Shown: piece after piece, positions 6,215-7,102 of the stretch | Layout of the letters: every line of letters starts with the position of its first letter | Numbering within the stretch: the stretch's first letter is position 1 | Source of the DNA: an uncultured Collinsella sp. | GTDB taxonomy: Bacteria > Actinomycetota > Coriobacteriia > Coriobacteriales > Coriobacteriaceae | DNA length: 7,102 nucleotides | Direction: 5' to 3' | Assembly: GCA_900545835.1 (NCBI GenBank) | Contig: URBB01000101.1 | Span: 1 to 7,102, forward strand | Program-made: the position numbers and the translations under genes | The notes under the pieces: generated by a model | Told to the model about the DNA's origin: nothing | What the model saw: only the letters and a program-made list of their open reading frames with translations | Databases searched by the model: none

Positions 6215-6700
6215 TCACTCAAATTGCAGAGCCGCGGCTTGTGCTGCCTGCATCACGCGCTGGAGCGGCACACCGTGCTCGCGGGCAAGGCGAGCACAGT
6301 CCTCGTACTCGGGCGCGGCGCGCTCGGTGCCATCGGGCAGGGTGGCTACTTTGACGGACACTTCGCCCCAAGGCGTTGTCACCTGCTCGAATCGGCGCGG
6401 CAGGCAAACGCGCTCCATAACCTGGCGGCGGATGCCGTTGGTCGTGGTTTCCAAAAAGATGATCATCTGCAGACGGTCAATGTCCTCGCGGGCGCAGATT
6501 ACCTGCAGCTGCCAGCCGGGACGACCTTTTTTGCAGTAGAGAGGCAGCCAGTGCACTTCGCGGGCGCCCGCCTCGCGCAAGCGGTCGGCGGCATAGGCGA
6601 GTACCTCGGGCGACGCATCGTCGATGTCGCACTCCAGCTTGACGATGGTTTCGGGCGCATCGGTCTCGCGGGACAGCGGGGATGTGCTATCGCATGGCAT
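6215..6700 (-). CDS. larC: Standalone LarC C-terminal domain (LarC2-like, nickel pincer cofactor synthesis)
   Basis: A 161-residue protein matching the C-terminal part of LarC (formerly DUF111/TIGR00299). LarC is the CTP-dependent enzyme that inserts nickel into the pincer cofactor of lactate racemase and related enzymes. Recognisable segments are VKLECDIDDASPEVLAYAAD (about 20-39), AREVHWLPLYCKKGRPGW (about 45-62), LETTTNGIRRQVMER (about 82-96), TPWGEVSVKVA and APEYEDCARLAREHGVPL near the end. The ATG at 6700 was chosen because AAAGGAG lies about 9 bases upstream and family similarity begins soon after. The frame runs open to 6847, but that part is unlike LarC. No N-terminal LarC1 domain (MKxLYLDCFSGxSGDM type) is seen upstream in any frame, so this is an orphan domain. 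It may act with a LarC1 encoded elsewhere or have another role. Confidence 0.85.
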   Translation of the reverse strand: MPCDSTSPLSRETDAPETIVKLECDIDDASPEVLAYAADRLREAGAREVHWLPLYCKKGRPGWQLQVICAREDIDRLQMIIFLETTTNGIRRQVMERVCLPRRFEQVTTPWGEVSVKVATLPDGTERAAPEYEDCARLAREHGVPLQRVMQAAQAAALQFE

Positions 6701-7040
6701 ACGGTCCGGCTCCTTTCCGCGCGGGCTCGTTTTGTTCATCCAAACGCTAACACATCGCGGGCGGCGCAGGGGCGGCGTCATGGGATAGGTGCGACTTTTG
6801 CTGGGCGCAAGTGCTGGCGCGCTCCAACGCCGGCCCGCTCCACTCAAACGTGTACGTCAGCCTCCAAACATGTCATTTTTTGCAGCTTTTGGAGGCTGAT
6901 GTACACGTTTTGAGAGCGCAAGCGAGGCCGCACCGCGCGTCGCGCAGCCTTTCCAATCGATTTCGACCCCCGGCGTGTCCGGCGTGTTGAGAGCTACGCC
7001 ATTACAATGAAGCGGATTCGCTTGACGCAAAGGAGCTGCC
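6701..7040. other. Intergenic region between divergent larC2 and the right-end gene
   Basis: I see no credible gene in this 340-base stretch; open frames crossing it are shadows or extensions of neighbours. It holds the larC2 ribosome site at its left end, the large inverted repeat at 6846-6910, a perfect tandem 9-mer CCGGCGTGT (6970-6978 and 6979-6987), a -10-like TACAAT (7003-7008), and the AAAGGAG ribosome site of the plus-strand gene (7028-7034). Promoters for both divergent genes should lie here, but no convincing -35/-10 pair was found. Confidence 0.6.
6846..6910. repeat. Near-perfect 23-bp inverted repeat, likely dispersed palindromic element
   Basis: AAACGTGTAC-G-TCAGCCTCCAAA at 6846-6868 pairs with TTTGGAGGCTGATGTACACGTTT at 6888-6910, with one G-T wobble (6856/6900). 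Outer CTC/GAG bases extend it past a single-base bulge. The loop is 19 bases (6869-6887) and contains a run of six T. It sits between divergent genes, where a terminator is not expected. This favours a REP/MITE-like repeat or a structured RNA/regulatory element over a simple terminator. Confidence 0.7.
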
Positions 7041-7074
7041 ATGCCTGCTTGCCCGCTGGTCGATTGCCACACCC
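7041..7074 (+). CDS. Start of a probable PHP-domain phosphoesterase (histidinol-phosphatase-like), truncated
   Basis: The ATG at 7041 follows a strong AAAGGAG site (7028-7034, 6-base spacing) and a -10-like TACAAT (7003-7008). Eleven codons are genomic: MPACPLVDCHT, then one C before adapter begins at 7075. V-D-C-H-T at the very N-terminus is the usual opening of PHP-domain proteins (DxHxH metal motif), as in HisJ-type histidinol phosphatases. The leftover C fits a CAC/CAT His codon completing DCHTH. TatD or amidohydrolase starts are alternatives but less like this. Translation past 7074 (PVSYTHLTL) is adapter, not protein. The gene is divergent from larC2. The family call rests on very few residues. 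Confidence 0.45.
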
Positions 7075-7102
7075 CTGTCTCTTATACACATCTGACGCTG
7101 CC
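7075..7102 (+). other. Nextera/Tn5 sequencing adapter (assembly artefact)
   Basis: CTGTCTCTTATACACATCT at 7075-7093 is the exact 19-bp Tn5 mosaic end used in Nextera libraries, and GACGCTGCC at 7094-7102 continues into the Read 1 adapter. It is at the extreme window end and interrupts a coding sequence. It is untrimmed adapter, not a transposon. Confidence 0.98.

Noticed and set aside
6701..6847. N-terminal extension of the LarC2-like frame to an ATG at 6847
   Set aside because: The added residues show no LarC similarity and start inside the inverted repeat; AAAGGAG supports the ATG at 6700.
6857..7072. Minus-strand open frame of 71 codons across the right-end palindrome and the PHP-like start
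   Set aside because: It reads through the inverted repeat and antisense to a start with a good ribosome site; no recognisable protein features.
7075..7093. Tn5 transposon end
   Set aside because: Followed by Nextera Read 1 adapter bases and located exactly at the contig end, so library adapter rather than a mobile element.
1..7102. CRISPR arrays, tRNA/rRNA genes, phage or defence modules
   Set aside because: No regularly spaced repeats, no recognisable tRNA or rRNA segments and no phage or nuclease-effector genes were seen; the coding space is filled by known housekeeping families.

Overview
The window reads as ordinary chromosomal DNA from a high-G+C, low-complexity-free Actinomycetota genome. 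Sampled enolase codons are about 65% G+C by hand count. The gene order mazG, eno, divIC/ftsB-like, ppx/gppA is the arrangement known from actinobacterial chromosomes. The protein style and the palindromic intergenic repeats suggest a gut Coriobacteriia member such as Collinsella; that genus call is a recognition-based inference, not proven here. The last 28 bases are not biological: they match the Nextera/Tn5 sequencing adapter, so this is the raw end of a draft contig.

Layout. (1) Bases 2-1186, plus strand: a 5'-truncated AAA-type ATPase with a DUF4143-like C-terminus; its Walker A region lies off the left edge. (2) Bases 1187-1304: a gap between convergent genes holding a 7-bp inverted repeat and a strong nested palindrome. 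(3) Bases 1305-6700, all minus strand, read from right to left: an orphan LarC C-terminal-domain protein, a YfcE-type phosphodiesterase, mazG, eno, a DivIC/FtsB-like septum protein and a Ppx/GppA phosphatase. Intrinsic terminators after mazG and after eno split this run into three likely transcription units: larC2-yfcE-mazG, eno alone, and divIC-ppx. (4) Bases 6701-7040: a 340-base gap with a near-perfect 23-bp inverted repeat. (5) Bases 7041-7074, plus strand: the first 11 codons of a gene whose start looks like a PHP-domain phosphoesterase, then adapter.

Functionally the minus-strand genes are housekeeping: glycolysis (enolase), nucleotide-pool or alarmone housecleaning (MazG), polyphosphate/pppGpp hydrolysis (Ppx/GppA), septum assembly (DivIC/FtsB), a metallophosphodiesterase, and a piece of the nickel-pincer-cofactor enzyme LarC. 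I see no phage, CRISPR, defence island, rRNA or tRNA, and no convincing undescribed multi-gene system. The points most worth a second look are the adapter-terminated end, the two palindromic elements, the start-stop mini-ORF before mazG, the paired 10-bp repeats around the putative eno promoter, and the LarC C-terminal domain without its N-terminal partner.
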